Of a stretch of DNA of 64,000 bases, positions 24,756-34,438 are shown piece after piece. A program made the position numbers and the translations under genes. The notes under the pieces are model-generated. The model ran no database searches. It saw only the letters and a list, made by a program, of their open reading frames with translations, and was not told where the DNA came from. Source of the stretch: Methanoregula sp. (GTDB lineage Archaea; Halobacteriota; Methanomicrobia; Methanomicrobiales; Methanospirillaceae); assembly GCA_030694985.1 (NCBI GenBank), contig JAUYTV010000014.1, positions 1 through 64,000 of the forward strand, given 5' to 3'. Numbering within the stretch: position 1 is the first letter of the stretch; every line of letters begins with the position of its first letter.

Positions 24756-26321
24756 TTATGCGGCAATGGCTGCCGGCTGCTGCTTACCAGACTGCCATTG
24801 TATGAGGACCATGACTACGAGTGAGAGGGGGAGCGCGATCACGAGCGGGTTTATTGCCGTCCACGGGGATCCGAGCAGCGTGACTTTCCCAAAAATTGCC
24901 TGGCAGAGGCCAAGGGGTTTTGCTTCTGCTGCATGGAAGAACGCAGTCCAGACAAACCAGATCACTGCACCGGTCACCATACTGCAGAGCGCAGCTTTTG
25001 TTGATGGTGCTTTTGCATAGACCCCGATAGCGAACGCTGGAAGGAAAGCGCAGGCGCAGAGGCCCATGAACATCGCAGTGGCCCGGGCAATGATGCTGAT
25101 CGGTAACAGGAAGGCAAGAATTGTGGAGACTACCATCATCAGCACAATGCCGCACTGGTTTGCCCGCATCGAAAGCGCACACGCTTTACCCCTTCCCCAG
25201 AGATCGCAGACGAGAGCTGTGCCCATTGCATGGTAGAGCGCACTGAGCGTAGACATTGCGGCTGCAAGCAGGGTGAGCATGAAGATGACAACGAAAAGAT
25301 CCGGCATAGACCCGTTGATGAAGAGCGGTATGATGGAATCAACATTTCCTCCTGCTGCATCCAGAGCGATCTTGCCAGTGGTATTGTAGAAGTAGACATT
25401 GGAAAGTGCTCCTACTGTGAACGCAACACCGGTCATCATGAGGATGAACGGCCCGCCAACGAGCACTGCCCGGTTCAGGGCCCTGTCGTTCTTTGCCGTC
25501 ATAAACCGTACAACCAGCTGGGGCTGGGCGAGCACCCCTATACCCACACCCATCACAATCGTAGTGACAAGGGTGAACCACATCGGGGATCCGAGCACGG
25601 GCATGGATGTCCAACCAATCATTCCCTGGTCTGCGAGCGCTTTTGGGACAAGGTTTGACATATTCGTAAGCGCAGCAGTTCCTGCCGTAAAACCGCCCAC
25701 CACTACCAGCGTCATAGCGAGCAGTACAACCATCCCGATCAGCATGATCGTGCCCTGGAAGGCATCCGTGTACATCACGGCAATAAGCCCCCCGAACACG
25801 ACATAGATAGCCGTGATAATGGCAAACATGATCAGTGATGTGGAATAGGGAATACCAAGCGTGGGCTCAATGAACCGTGCCCCGCCAATAAGGATTGCGG
25901 CGGTGTAGAGCGGCATGGAGATGACAATGATGAACCCTGCTATGTACTGCAGGAGCGGGGACTTGTAGATTTTGCACATCAGGTCAGGAAACGTGACTGC
26001 AGAAAGACGCTGGCCAATCTCCCTTGTCTTCTTTCCGAACAGAACAAATGCCAGCAGGATACCAAGACCGATGTTCAAGACCGTAAGCCAGATGAGCCCC
26101 ATCCCCATGCTTGCTGCTGCCCCGCCAAACCCGATGATGGCGGATGTGGAGATGAACGTGGCACCGTACGAAAGCGCGATGATCACCGGGTGACTGTCGC
26201 GGCCGGCAACAAGGTAATCCTCGGCATTCTTCGTCTTTTTGTATCCCAAGTAGCCGATGATAAGCGTTGCTGCAAGATAGATGAGAACCAGCGCAGTCAT
26301 CGTGACCGGGTTAACTGCCAT
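24756..26321 (-). CDS. Sodium:solute symporter (SSS family)
   Basis: The 521-residue protein has about 13 hydrophobic segments and the SSS start pattern (GYKKTKNAEDYLVAGR, then SYGATFISTSAIIGFGG). It is a sodium-coupled uptake transporter in the cell membrane; the substrate cannot be read from sequence. Its start overlaps by 11 bases a 41-residue accessory protein gene, which indicates coupled translation. Confidence 0.92.
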   Translation of the reverse strand: MAVNPVTMTALVLIYLAATLIIGYLGYKKTKNAEDYLVAGRDSHPVIIALSYGATFISTSAIIGFGGAAASMGMGLIWLTVLNIGLGILLAFVLFGKKTREIGQRLSAVTFPDLMCKIYKSPLLQYIAGFIIVISMPLYTAAILIGGARFIEPTLGIPYSTSLIMFAIITAIYVVFGGLIAVMYTDAFQGTIMLIGMVVLLAMTLVVVGGFTAGTAALTNMSNLVPKALADQGMIGWTSMPVLGSPMWFTLVTTIVMGVGIGVLAQPQLVVRFMTAKNDRALNRAVLVGGPFILMMTGVAFTVGALSNVYFYNTTGKIALDAAGGNVDSIIPLFINGSMPDLFVVIFMLTLLAAAMSTLSALYHAMGTALVCDLWGRGKACALSMRANQCGIVLMMVVSTILAFLLPISIIARATAMFMGLCACAFLPAFAIGVYAKAPSTKAALCSMVTGAVIWFVWTAFFHAAEAKPLGLCQAIFGKVTLLGSPWTAINPLVIALPLSLVVMVLIQWQSGKQQPAAIAA

Positions 26322-26436
26322 CGTTGCTGCCCCCCTTGTTCCAGTTCAGTAATCCGTACACAATACACGCCAGTGCTAAAACAATGGCCAGTCCATAGCC
26401 GATCAATATCTGCGGGTCAGGGATTCCAAAAAGCAT
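26311..26436 (-). CDS. Symporter small accessory protein (41 aa)
   Basis: The 41-residue protein has one membrane helix (LIGYGLAIVLALACIVYGLL) after a short polar start, then a soluble tail (NWNKGGSNDGS). It overlaps the symporter start by 11 bases. Small single-helix partners of this kind accompany SSS transporters in many prokaryotes. It probably stabilises or regulates the transporter. Confidence 0.85.
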   Translation of the reverse strand: MLFGIPDPQILIGYGLAIVLALACIVYGLLNWNKGGSNDGS

Positions 26437-26475
26437 ACAAAACCTCTGGTAAACTCTTCATCAGGACAATACAAT

Positions 26476-26501
26476 GGGAACCTTGGAACGACCAGGTTCC
26501 C
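26476..26501. promoter_or_regulatory. Perfect 8-bp stem-loop in the symporter leader
   Basis: GGGAACCT (26476-26483) and AGGTTCCC (26494-26501) are exact inverted repeats with a 10-base centre. They lie 40-65 bases upstream of the accessory protein start on the minus strand. It could be an operator or an RNA hairpin. Confidence 0.5.
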
Positions 26502-26600
26502 TATCTAAAGGAGAATGCGTAGCATGGGCTCGATGAGAAAATCGTTTGACAAACCCATAATGATATCATTGTTTACCAGAATTAAATCTGGATAGTGTAG

Positions 26601-26610
26601 TATTTATATA
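26601..26610 (+). promoter_or_regulatory. TATA box for the helicase gene
   Basis: tatttatata lies 48-57 bases before the ATG at 26658, giving a leader of about 25 bases. Confidence 0.5.
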
Positions 26611-26657
26611 TTGTTAACCGGCTTTTGATGCACAATTTCGGTTTCTTCTGAACGGTA

Positions 26658-28853
26658 ATGGCCAGAAAAGACCATATTGCGCAAAGCAAAACGCTGTACA
26701 GAACTATGTCCTCGGCATTTACCTTCCTGCATGAATCCCTCCAGCAGGTGCTCGCCCAGCGACTGGACTGGACGGAGCTGCGTGAGGTGCAGGAGCGAGC
26801 GTATACCGCAATCGCCGCAGGAAAGGATGTACTGGTCATTGCACCAACGGCCGGGGGCAAGTCAGAAGCAGCGCTCATACCGGTGATGGATGATATTTTA
26901 ACACACGGCCGGATGGGGGTGGCATGCCTCTACATCTCGCCCCTTAAAGCCTTGATCAATGATCAGGAGGACCGTTTCAGGGAATTTTGCGTTCCCACCT
27001 CGCTCACCGTGATGAAATGGCATGGGGATGTGCCAAAAGGGGATCGCGGCTGGAAGGATGGCGAACCCCCGCATTTCCTGATGATCACGCCCGAATCCCT
27101 TGAAGTCCTCTTGCAGGAGAAGAAACTCATATCCGATTTACGGCGCGTGCGCACGGTCATCATCGATGAACTTCACGCGTTTGTGGAATCGGAACGCGGG
27201 GTGCAGCTCAAGGTGTTGCTCAGCCAGCTTGACCGGATCACAAAACGCCCCATCCAGCGTGTCGGTCTTTCGGCAACCACGGGAAATCCTGAAGAGGTGC
27301 TGCGCTGGATGTCGGATGACCGGCACTGGAGTGAACTGGTTGCCATCCCCGCGCCACCCAGGGATAAGCAGTTCCGGTTCATTGTAGAAGAGGACGAGGA
27401 GAAGCGGATCGATGCGCTTGTCAGGATTGTTGCCGGGAGAAAAGCGCTGGTGTTTGTCAACAGCCGGAGCATTGCAGAGAAACTGATGAGATCGGCCTCA
27501 GGCAGGATACGAAACCTCCACATCCACCACTCCTCCCTCTCGCTTGCCACAAGGAAAGAGTCCGAAGAAGCTTTTTCGTTGCAGGAGGGCGCCTGTATCA
27601 TCTGCACAAGCACACTGGAGCTGGGAATCGATATAGGGGATCTGGATGTGGTGGTGCAGGTCGGTCCCCCGAACTCGGTCTCATCGTTTCTCCAGCGGCT
27701 GGGGCGAAGTGGCAGGCGTGACAAAGCAGCGTACGTGGCGTGGCTCTTAAAAGATCCCTGCGAACTCCTCTGCAGTGTGGCGATCATTGAATGCGCAATT
27801 AAAGGGGAAGTTGAGCCTTTAACTCCGCTAAAAAAACCGTATAATGTTCTTGTCCAGCAGATTTTCCTGTACCTGTTCCGGCATGCCCGGGCGAGCCGGC
27901 GGCAGCTGGAGACATCGGTGCTCTCGCATCCGGCCTTTGCCAATATCAGGCCTGAGATGCTGGACCGGATTATCACTTACCTCATCGAGAAGGGATACCT
28001 GACTCCTGATGGCGAGATGGTGATGCCGGGCGATACTGCGGAACGGGAGTTCGGGCGCTCGAACTTTAAAGATCTCTACTCGGTGATCAGCGGCGGGGGT
28101 GAGTACCGGGCCGTTACTCCCGATGGCGAAGTGGTGGGCAAGCTCGATGCCCGGTTTGTCAACAGCCAGAATGATGGCGAGATCTCGCTGGGGGGTCAGG
28201 GCTGGTCGATGGTCAAGTGTGATGAAGGGCATAATCTCGTAGTCGTAGTGCCTTCAAGCTCCATTACCTCGGGAATTTTCTGGACAGGAGGTGAGAGCGG
28301 GTACTCCCCGCTTGTCTGCAGGCAGGTGCAGGTGATGCGTGCCCGTGGAGAGTCTGTGCTCCCGCTCACAGATATTGACAAAGAGACACTCCTTATTGCT
28401 CTCATTCGGATTCCGGAAGGTGTTGGCCGAACCGGTTTGTATATCCGCGAGCATAAGGGTGAGAGGGGCGTTATGGTAACCGTGTATTCCTTAAACGGCA
28501 TCCGCTTCAACCGGCTCTTAACCCTGCTGCTCCAGAAACAGCTGGGGAGTAAGGCACAGGTGCGGTACAATGATTTTGTGGTAAGGATTCTTCGCGCAGG
28601 AAAAGAGGGTGCCATGGAACGGGTGGCAACTGCGGTGCGGGAGGTTCAGGAAATGGAACCCGAAGAGATCGGTCGCATGCTCCCCCTGCCTCCCGCAGAG
28701 GAGTGGAAATTTGCGAGAGCTCTTCCAAAACTCCCTTTTTTTGAGATGGCCCTCGCCGATCACTATCATGTGGAAGAGTTCATGAAATCTTTTGGGATGA
28801 TGTCGGTAACTCTCCTGCCCGTGCCTTTATCTAAGCCCCATTCGGAACTCTGA
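26658..28853 (+). CDS. Lhr-type DEAD/DEAH-box helicase
   Basis: The 731-residue superfamily 2 helicase has Walker A PTAGGKS, motif II DELH, motif III SATTG and motif VI LGRSGRRDKA. A winged-helix/domain 4-like region and a C-terminal extension follow. This is the Lhr core layout; Lhr proteins unwind DNA and RNA-DNA hybrids in repair and recombination. Start choice is uncertain: an internal ATG at 26706 (MSSAFTFLHESL) is close to where homology would begin. No operon partner. Confidence 0.9.
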   Translation: MARKDHIAQSKTLYRTMSSAFTFLHESLQQVLAQRLDWTELREVQERAYTAIAAGKDVLVIAPTAGGKSEAALIPVMDDILTHGRMGVACLYISPLKALINDQEDRFREFCVPTSLTVMKWHGDVPKGDRGWKDGEPPHFLMITPESLEVLLQEKKLISDLRRVRTVIIDELHAFVESERGVQLKVLLSQLDRITKRPIQRVGLSATTGNPEEVLRWMSDDRHWSELVAIPAPPRDKQFRFIVEEDEEKRIDALVRIVAGRKALVFVNSRSIAEKLMRSASGRIRNLHIHHSSLSLATRKESEEAFSLQEGACIICTSTLELGIDIGDLDVVVQVGPPNSVSSFLQRLGRSGRRDKAAYVAWLLKDPCELLCSVAIIECAIKGEVEPLTPLKKPYNVLVQQIFLYLFRHARASRRQLETSVLSHPAFANIRPEMLDRIITYLIEKGYLTPDGEMVMPGDTAEREFGRSNFKDLYSVISGGGEYRAVTPDGEVVGKLDARFVNSQNDGEISLGGQGWSMVKCDEGHNLVVVVPSSSITSGIFWTGGESGYSPLVCRQVQVMRARGESVLPLTDIDKETLLIALIRIPEGVGRTGLYIREHKGERGVMVTVYSLNGIRFNRLLTLLLQKQLGSKAQVRYNDFVVRILRAGKEGAMERVATAVREVQEMEPEEIGRMLPLPPAEEWKFARALPKLPFFEMALADHYHVEEFMKSFGMMSVTLLPVPLSKPHSEL

Positions 28854-28945
28854 ATTTTCATGGATCGTTGTCTTCCAGAAAAAGGTCCCGTGCCTGCGGG
28901 TGGGATCAGGGCATGATTTTATTACGGGAAGCTTGAGATCTCATT

Positions 28946-29425
28946 ATGAACAAAAGTGTAGTAATTTTCACCATTGCCGTGCTTCTGGTGCTGGTCTGTG
29001 GTTGTACCCAGCCTGCACAAGCACCCGCTGCACTCACTCCTGCAATAACTTCAGTCCCCTCTCCTGCAACAACTCCCCCGCTGGCAACGGTTGTTGCTAC
29101 CCCTCATGCAATCCTGACAACCGGGTCCGTGTCCCCTACTATCCGGAATTCGGTATCCGATAACACCATACGAATCAACAAAAAGGGATTTGAGCCGGCG
29201 AGTATTACGGTTCAGGTAGGATCAACTGTCCGATGGGTGAACGATGACTCCACTCTGGATCCGCAATTGTATAATCCAACCCACAGGATTGCGCTGGTCA
29301 ATATAGAAAACTCACCCCTCCTCTCTGCGGGACAGGGATGGAGCAGGATTTTTACTGAGCGAGGATCCTATGATTATAATGATATGATACATACGACAAT
29401 GACAGGCACAGTAATTGTGGTATGA
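28946..29425 (+). CDS. Cupredoxin-like lipoprotein with altered copper site
   Basis: The 159-residue protein has a lipoprotein signal (VLVCGC, lipid Cys about residue 20), a Pro/Thr/Ala-rich linker to about residue 70 and a C-terminal cupredoxin-like beta domain (GFEPASITVQVGSTVRWVND). The type 1 copper loop normally reads Y.Y.C..H..M. Here it is YDYNDMIHTTM, with Asp in place of the Cys ligand but His and Met kept. It may bind another metal or none. The neighbour 29422 overlaps by four bases. Confidence 0.85.
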   Translation: MNKSVVIFTIAVLLVLVCGCTQPAQAPAALTPAITSVPSPATTPPLATVVATPHAILTTGSVSPTIRNSVSDNTIRINKKGFEPASITVQVGSTVRWVNDDSTLDPQLYNPTHRIALVNIENSPLLSAGQGWSRIFTERGSYDYNDMIHTTMTGTVIVV

Positions 29426-29646
29426 TCATGTTTCAGGAAATCAGCTATGCGCTTATTTTCGGAAAACCTCTCATATTTTATCTGGGAGTTCTGACCTTGC
29501 TTGCGTTCATCATCACAGCAGCGATCGCTGTGATGAACTCAAAAGGGGTACGAACAATTCCGTTCGAATGGCACTCGCGGTGTGCGGTTATTGCCATCTG
29601 CATTGCACTGGTTCACGGGGCGCTTGGGATACTTGCGTACTGGTAA
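29422..29646 (+). CDS. Small two-helix membrane protein
   Basis: The 74-residue protein has two hydrophobic helices (about 18-38 and 55-72) separated by a polar loop. It overlaps the cupredoxin stop (ATGA), so it is probably cotranslated with it. His residues in FEWHSR and LVHGAL suggest a possible heme or metal role, but this is speculative. It could be the electron-transfer partner of the lipoprotein. Confidence 0.75.
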   Translation: MIMFQEISYALIFGKPLIFYLGVLTLLAFIITAAIAVMNSKGVRTIPFEWHSRCAVIAICIALVHGALGILAYW

Positions 29647-29692
29647 TAAACGGTTGAAACGCTGCTAAAAAAAAGGAAAAGTATGCGGGGAG

Positions 29693-29896
29693 TTACAACC
29701 CGACAACGCGGAGCACTGCACCGACAAGAATGCCAAACATGGATGTGGATGCAGACAACATCCCTAATATGATGTATCCGACGATTGCCCCGATCTTTAA
29801 CGGGGTGTATGTCCGGTTGAGGTTCAACCTGCGGATAATGCGAAAGGATTTCGTTTCGGGCGATATCTGCGGTTTGTTCTGCTTAATCCGGATCAT
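29693..29896 (-). CDS. Small membrane protein (67 aa), hypothetical
   Basis: A basic N-terminal half (MIRIKQNKPQI ... RRLNLNRTYTP) is followed by a hydrophobic C-terminal half with glycine-rich helices (IGAIVGYIILGM, GILVGAVLRVVG). GGTGA lies six bases before the ATG, and a TATA-like box at 29953-29962 supports a real gene. It is convergent with the upstream pair. Function unknown. Confidence 0.65.
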   Translation of the reverse strand: MIRIKQNKPQISPETKSFRIIRRLNLNRTYTPLKIGAIVGYIILGMLSASTSMFGILVGAVLRVVGL

Positions 29897-30274
29897 GCGG
29901 GTTCACCTTTTTTGCCTGTACCGGCAATTCCAAATCTCTTTTTTTAAGGCCCGTATTTATACTCGTATACGGTCCTGTATACACCATAATGGGAATATCT
30001 GGTATTTAATCCTGCCTAATTTGCTATACTCCAGATTTTGATTGAATCTGAATTATTCGGCAAATAACCCCCAAATAATCGATATTTTTAGATATTTCCG
30101 AATATACTTCCATCATGAGTAAAAACAGACCCTGAAATCTCATGATTACGGCCCATTTTTTTTTAAAGCCTCAATTACAAAACAGAAGCGGGAAATCTGT
30201 CAGTGATTGCAAAAGAACCGCTTTACTGGTAAAATGACTTTGGAAAGGAAATTTAAAAAAAACTCCTGTTCAGA
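29897..30274. other. AT-rich intergenic region before tRNA-Ser
   Basis: No gene is seen. It holds the promoter of the 29693-29896 gene, a palindrome at 29951-29972, two GTATAC words and long A/T runs. Confidence 0.5.
29951..29972. promoter_or_regulatory. Palindrome overlapping a TATA box
   Basis: CCGTAT (29951-29956) and ATACGG (29967-29972) flank the minus-strand TATA-like box gtataaatac, 55-75 bases upstream of the 29896 start. A GTATAC word recurs at 29977-29982. The layout fits a repressor operator. Confidence 0.4.
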
Positions 30275-30360
30275 CGCCGAGGGGGAGATTTGAACTCCCG
30301 AGGCGCGAAAGCGCCAGTAGCTTTCGAGGCTACCGCCTTCCCGGGCTAGACTACCTCGGC
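30275..30360 (-). tRNA. tRNA-Ser (CGA)
   Basis: The 86-base class II tRNA has acceptor GCCGAGG/CCTCGGC, anticodon stem GTAGC-CTCGAAA-GCTAC with anticodon CGA, a long variable arm (GGCGC-TTTC-GCGCC) and T-arm GGGAG-TTCAAAT-CTCCC. The discriminator is G, as expected for serine. CCA is not encoded. Confidence 0.97.
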
Positions 30361-30540
30361 ACACGGTTCTCTTATTTTTTTAATCAATTGCTCTAATAGT
30401 TATCTGAAAGCCAGCATAAGGTTCCACCCGGCTGCACTAACCGGACGGTCGGCAGGTACAATGGTAACTGGGTGTGTGCGTTAAAAAAGCAGTGCAGTCA
30501 ACAAAAAAAGTGCTGGAAAAATATTGGGGGAAAAAGGAAA

Positions 30541-32139
30541 TTACATCATACCCGGCGGCATAGCGCCCGGCCTTGACTGGGTGATCATCATGTCATCCAC
30601 ACGGATGAGCATGACGGCAGTTTCAGATGCGCTCTGGATTGACTGGCGCTTTGACCTGAGCGGCTCAATAACTCCATCTGCGAGCATGTCCACAATCTTG
30701 CCGTTATAGACATTGAGCCCCGCATTCTTCTTGCCCTTGGAATGGACATTCTTGAGCTCTACTAATTTATCGATGGGGTTGAAACCCGAGTTCTCTGCAA
30801 GCGCGCGGGGAATGCATTCGAATGCCCCTGCATAGGCTTCGATCGCAATCTGAACCCTGCCGCCCATGGTTGCTGCATAGTCCCGGACCTTCATGAGCAG
30901 TTCAGTCTCAACTGCTCCGCCACCGACAACGTACGTGCCGTCTTCCATTGCATCCATAACTACGCGGGTCCCGTCGACCACTGCGCGCTCAAGTTCGTCA
31001 AGTATGTAATCGCTTGTACCCCTGAGTAAGATTGTGATAGTCTTAGGGTTCTTGCACCCGGAGATCCTGGTAAGGTTTACGTCATTGTCTTCTTCAACAA
31101 GCTCTGCAATGCCGAGATCTTTTGAAGTTAAGGATTCAGCCTTGTTAAGGATGGTTGCATGCAGTGCCCGTGCTGCATATTTCATGTCCGCTTCAGGGAC
31201 ATCTTCGATTGCAAGAATGCCGCTCTTTGCAAGGTAGAACTGGACCGAATCTGCTATGCCCTTCTGGCAGAGTAAGACGTTTGCACCGCTGTCAACAATC
31301 GCATCTGAAAGTTTCTTTAACGTCTCTCTCTCCTGTTCACTGAATGCAGCGATCTGGTCAGCATTCGAGATCTTGATCTTTGCCTTGACCTGCGTCTTTG
31401 TGATCTCTAATGGGGTGGCAAGCATTGCGACCTTTGCCTTTGTGATCTTGCGGGGCATACCATCGTGGACACGGACCTTGTCAATGACTACGCCGCGGAT
31501 CAGTTCAGCATCGTCCATTGACTTGCCTTTCTGCTTCTTGATCATCACGTCATCTTCGTCAACAACATATTTCGTGCCGGTCTTCTCGGCTACTGCCATA
31601 ACTGCATCAACGATGATGCCATCGAGCTTCTCTTTCACGCATTCGATCGATTTGCCGGTGATTGCGGTGTCTGCAATCTTTAAGAGGGTCTTTCGGTCAG
31701 TCGGGTCGACCTTGTGGGAGAGGCTGTTGAGAATCTCGAGCGATTTGTTCATGCCAAGGCGATACCCTTCTGCAATGACGGTTGGGTGAATACCCTGTTC
31801 TAGCATGGTTTCTGCCTGCTCCATCAGTGCGCCAACAAGGATGACTGCGGTGGTGGTACCATCGCCGACTTCATCGTCCTGGGTCATAGCGACTTCAATA
31901 ACCATCTTTGCACCGGGGTGCTGAACGGCGATCTCACCTAATATTGTCGCGCCGTCATTGGTGATCACGATATCGCCTGTGGAACCGACAAGCATCTTGT
32001 CCATTCCCCGCGGGCCAAGGGTTGTCCTGACGGCTCCGGCTATTGCCTTTGCTGCTGTAATATTCGAGCGCTGGGCTTCTTTGCCGCGATTACGCTCTAC
32101 ATTTTCTTTTAGAATGATAATTGGCTGTCCAGATAGCAT
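30541..32139 (-). CDS. ths: Thermosome subunit (group II chaperonin)
   Basis: The 532-residue chaperonin has [22 protein letters not shown] and the Gly/Met-rich C-terminus (PGAMPPGMM). It assembles into the double-ring ATP-driven folding machine of the archaeal cytosol. A strong TATA box lies at 32180-32189. It is downstream of gfcR with an 81-base gap, so it probably has its own promoter. Confidence 0.97.
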   Translation of the reverse strand: MLSGQPIIILKENVERNRGKEAQRSNITAAKAIAGAVRTTLGPRGMDKMLVGSTGDIVITNDGATILGEIAVQHPGAKMVIEVAMTQDDEVGDGTTTAVILVGALMEQAETMLEQGIHPTVIAEGYRLGMNKSLEILNSLSHKVDPTDRKTLLKIADTAITGKSIECVKEKLDGIIVDAVMAVAEKTGTKYVVDEDDVMIKKQKGKSMDDAELIRGVVIDKVRVHDGMPRKITKAKVAMLATPLEITKTQVKAKIKISNADQIAAFSEQERETLKKLSDAIVDSGANVLLCQKGIADSVQFYLAKSGILAIEDVPEADMKYAARALHATILNKAESLTSKDLGIAELVEEDNDVNLTRISGCKNPKTITILLRGTSDYILDELERAVVDGTRVVMDAMEDGTYVVGGGAVETELLMKVRDYAATMGGRVQIAIEAYAGAFECIPRALAENSGFNPIDKLVELKNVHSKGKKNAGLNVYNGKIVDMLADGVIEPLRSKRQSIQSASETAVMLIRVDDMMITQSRPGAMPPGMM

Positions 32140-32179
32140 AATGGATACTCCGATGATGTAAAAGGTGGGATTGGACTTC

Positions 32180-32189
32180 TATATATATT
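32180..32189 (-). promoter_or_regulatory. TATA box of the thermosome gene
   Basis: A tatatatat run 41-50 bases before the ATG at 32139 gives a leader of about 20 bases. Confidence 0.6.
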
Positions 32190-32220
32190 TTTTGAGAACA
32201 GATCTGAAAAAAAAGAGGGA

Positions 32221-32826
32221 TCAGTCAATGCGGGATATTTTGAAGAGCGAATAGACAGGTACACCCTCAACATCCTTGATGCCGCGCTTGTCAAAGATCA
32301 CCCAGATGGCAACCGGCACTGCATTGTGCTTTTTTAAATATTTCACCACTTCATGCATGGTTTTTCCTGAAGTGATCACATCATCGACGATGATACACCG
32401 CTTACCGCTGACCGGAGCAAAGTTACCGCTGATCGATCCCATCGGTTTTTCACTCTGGTTCTGCTTTGCCGGGTGATAGATCGAGAGCTGCGCAGCTTCC
32501 TGTACAGCAATGAGGGTTGCAATCGGGATGCCGGAGAGGGCGATACCCACGATAACCTCAGCAGCAGGAGATGCACAATCCGAGTCCTGATCCTGGTAAT
32601 ATCTCCTGAGCAGCATCAGTGCCGTCTCTTCAAGAAGGGGCGCCTGGCTGGAGACTGCTGACCAGTCGATATGGACATCTTTTGGGGCGGTTGTTCCTTT
32701 TGCCTGGGTTAAAAGCCATGTCACAGTTTCCATGGACAAGGAGAGCTCATCTGCAATCTGACCCGGACTGTGCCCCTCGCCAAGAAGCATTCTGGCTCTG
32801 CCAATCAGATCGTCAAGGGAAGACAT
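32221..32826 (-). CDS. gfcR: GfcR-like transcription regulator (PRTase-domain, OPRT-like)
   Basis: The 201-residue protein has an N-terminal helix-turn-helix ([18 protein letters not shown], residues 17-34) and a type I phosphoribosyltransferase domain with PRPP loop [15 protein letters not shown]. This is the layout of archaeal GfcR, a regulator that senses a phosphorylated ligand, not a pyrimidine-synthesis PyrE. The prs and nob1 genes are just upstream in the same direction. Confidence 0.88.
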   Translation of the reverse strand: MSSLDDLIGRARMLLGEGHSPGQIADELSLSMETVTWLLTQAKGTTAPKDVHIDWSAVSSQAPLLEETALMLLRRYYQDQDSDCASPAAEVIVGIALSGIPIATLIAVQEAAQLSIYHPAKQNQSEKPMGSISGNFAPVSGKRCIIVDDVITSGKTMHEVVKYLKKHNAVPVAIWVIFDKRGIKDVEGVPVYSLFKISRID

Positions 32827-32847
32827 AACAGAGAGGTTCGCCGGAAT

Positions 32848-33303
32848 CTATTTAAGTTTTCTTTTTATTGTTGAGCCGCAGATGAGGCATTCCCCATCAT
32901 GATCAAAGTACCGGCCACAACCGGTGCACCGGTATTTCCAGTGGATTCGCTTTGCCCTCCGCTGGAGGATGGGATGTATCTGCACCCCAAGGACACTGGC
33001 AACATTCTGGATGGCAAAATCATCGGTGTAGAGAACCGCGCCCATCTCAAGAGCAAGAGCCAGAAGATCGCAATCGGTCTCAGAGATCACTCCAGCATCC
33101 CGGGTTTTTTTTGCCGCAGCCCTCACTTTACCGGTGCTCTCCGGCCCCGGCGATATCACCCGGAGTCCTTCTGCACATAACATCTCAAATTTTCCCTTAG
33201 AGCGGATATCTTTTAGTTCATCACACACTGATGGAGAGGTGAATAAATCGCCTTCTACTGGACATTCTGAGAAAAAAACACTGGCATCAAGAATGGATTT
33301 CAT
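32848..33303 (-). CDS. nob1: Nob1 endonuclease (PIN domain plus zinc ribbon)
   Basis: The 151-residue protein has a PIN domain at 1-110 (LDASVFF with Asp6, ETDCDLLALA, TDDFAIQN) and a C-terminal zinc ribbon (CTGCGRYF ... CLICGS). This is the archaeal Nob1 layout; the enzyme trims the 3' end of 16S rRNA. It is in a row with prs (54-base gap) and gfcR (21-base gap). Confidence 0.93.
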   Translation of the reverse strand: MKSILDASVFFSECPVEGDLFTSPSVCDELKDIRSKGKFEMLCAEGLRVISPGPESTGKVRAAAKKTRDAGVISETDCDLLALALEMGAVLYTDDFAIQNVASVLGVQIHPILQRRAKRIHWKYRCTGCGRYFDHDGECLICGSTIKRKLK

Positions 33304-33357
33304 AAGGTTACCCGGATCTGGGATTGGGTGGGGGAAAGTCCAATCGTCTGCACCTGT

Positions 33358-34215
33358 TCAACGGTTGGTACATGTCTGCAGCGTATGGGCGATCTGGTCT
33401 GCGGCAGATACCCTGCTGCACCCGCGCTCGATCGTATCGCTGCAGATAACATCCCTGACTCCTGCTTCCACCAGCCGGACATAGGCCCCCCCGGTGAGCA
33501 CCCCATGTACGCATGCGGCAAATACATCCGTTGCACCCTGCGCGTAGAGCATACCAGCCGCAGTAGCAATTGTGCCCCCTGTTGAGATGATGTCATCTAC
33601 GATCACTACAGGACGGGATGCCGCCGACAATGCCTTTGGGGCCATAGTCACCTGCTCACCGCTCAGCCGGGTCTTTTCCAGGTGATCGTACTCCCATTCA
33701 CCAGCTGATGCCACCTGTCCGGCAAATGCCAGAGCACCATCGTCAGGAGCAAGGATGAGGGGATTTTTGCAATTGAGCGTTTTTATGTATGCGCCGATAT
33801 CCCTCGCAAGAGAGATATTTCGGGATGGAGCTCCAAAAAATCTGAGCACATCCGGCTCATGGATATTAACGGTAATGCATTCAGAAACGCCCCTGCTGAT
33901 CGCGCGGGCAACCGCGCGGGCACTTAAGGGCTCTCCATGCCGGAACTGTTTGTCCTGTCGCGCATAGCCCATATAGGGTATAACCAGCCGGAGTTCTGAA
34001 CCCTCACAGGCATCGATCAAGAGCAGCAGCTGGACAAGTGCATCATTGTCCACCACACTGCTGACAATAATTGTCTCATCGTCAAGCTCTCCGGCAACAA
34101 GATACAGCTCGCCGTCAGGAAAACAAGAATATTTGACATTGACAACCGTAGTCTTTAGCGCTTTTGCAAGGCGTGTGGCAAGTATCTGGGATTTTTCAGT
34201 GCAGATAACTTTCAT
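33358..34215 (-). CDS. prs: Ribose-phosphate pyrophosphokinase
   Basis: The 285-residue enzyme makes PRPP from ribose 5-phosphate and ATP. Visible are YARQDKQFRHGEPLSARAVA (ATP and flexible loop region) and the PRPP-binding motif VVIVDDIISTGGTI. It is short, as in archaeal class members. First gene of the prs-nob1-gfcR row, so PRPP supply sits next to a PRTase-type regulator. Confidence 0.95.
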   Translation of the reverse strand: MKVICTEKSQILATRLAKALKTTVVNVKYSCFPDGELYLVAGELDDETIIVSSVVDNDALVQLLLLIDACEGSELRLVIPYMGYARQDKQFRHGEPLSARAVARAISRGVSECITVNIHEPDVLRFFGAPSRNISLARDIGAYIKTLNCKNPLILAPDDGALAFAGQVASAGEWEYDHLEKTRLSGEQVTMAPKALSAASRPVVIVDDIISTGGTIATAAGMLYAQGATDVFAACVHGVLTGGAYVRLVEAGVRDVICSDTIERGCSRVSAADQIAHTLQTCTNR

Positions 34216-34438
34216 GATATCGTATCCTGATCGCAGATGGGCAGCATTTCCTTACTTATTGTATGTTGTATGGGTGATAATATACTGCATCAGGTTTTGT
34301 ATTTTTTTAAAAACAATGATTCTGCAAAGATATCTGATGGGGGGCTTCGCCGTCACCGGTGTGACCAGCTGAAAGTACTTAAACTATCATAGGACAAATT
34401 ATATGAAAATCTTAAGGTTAAAAGAGGTTAAAACCGCA

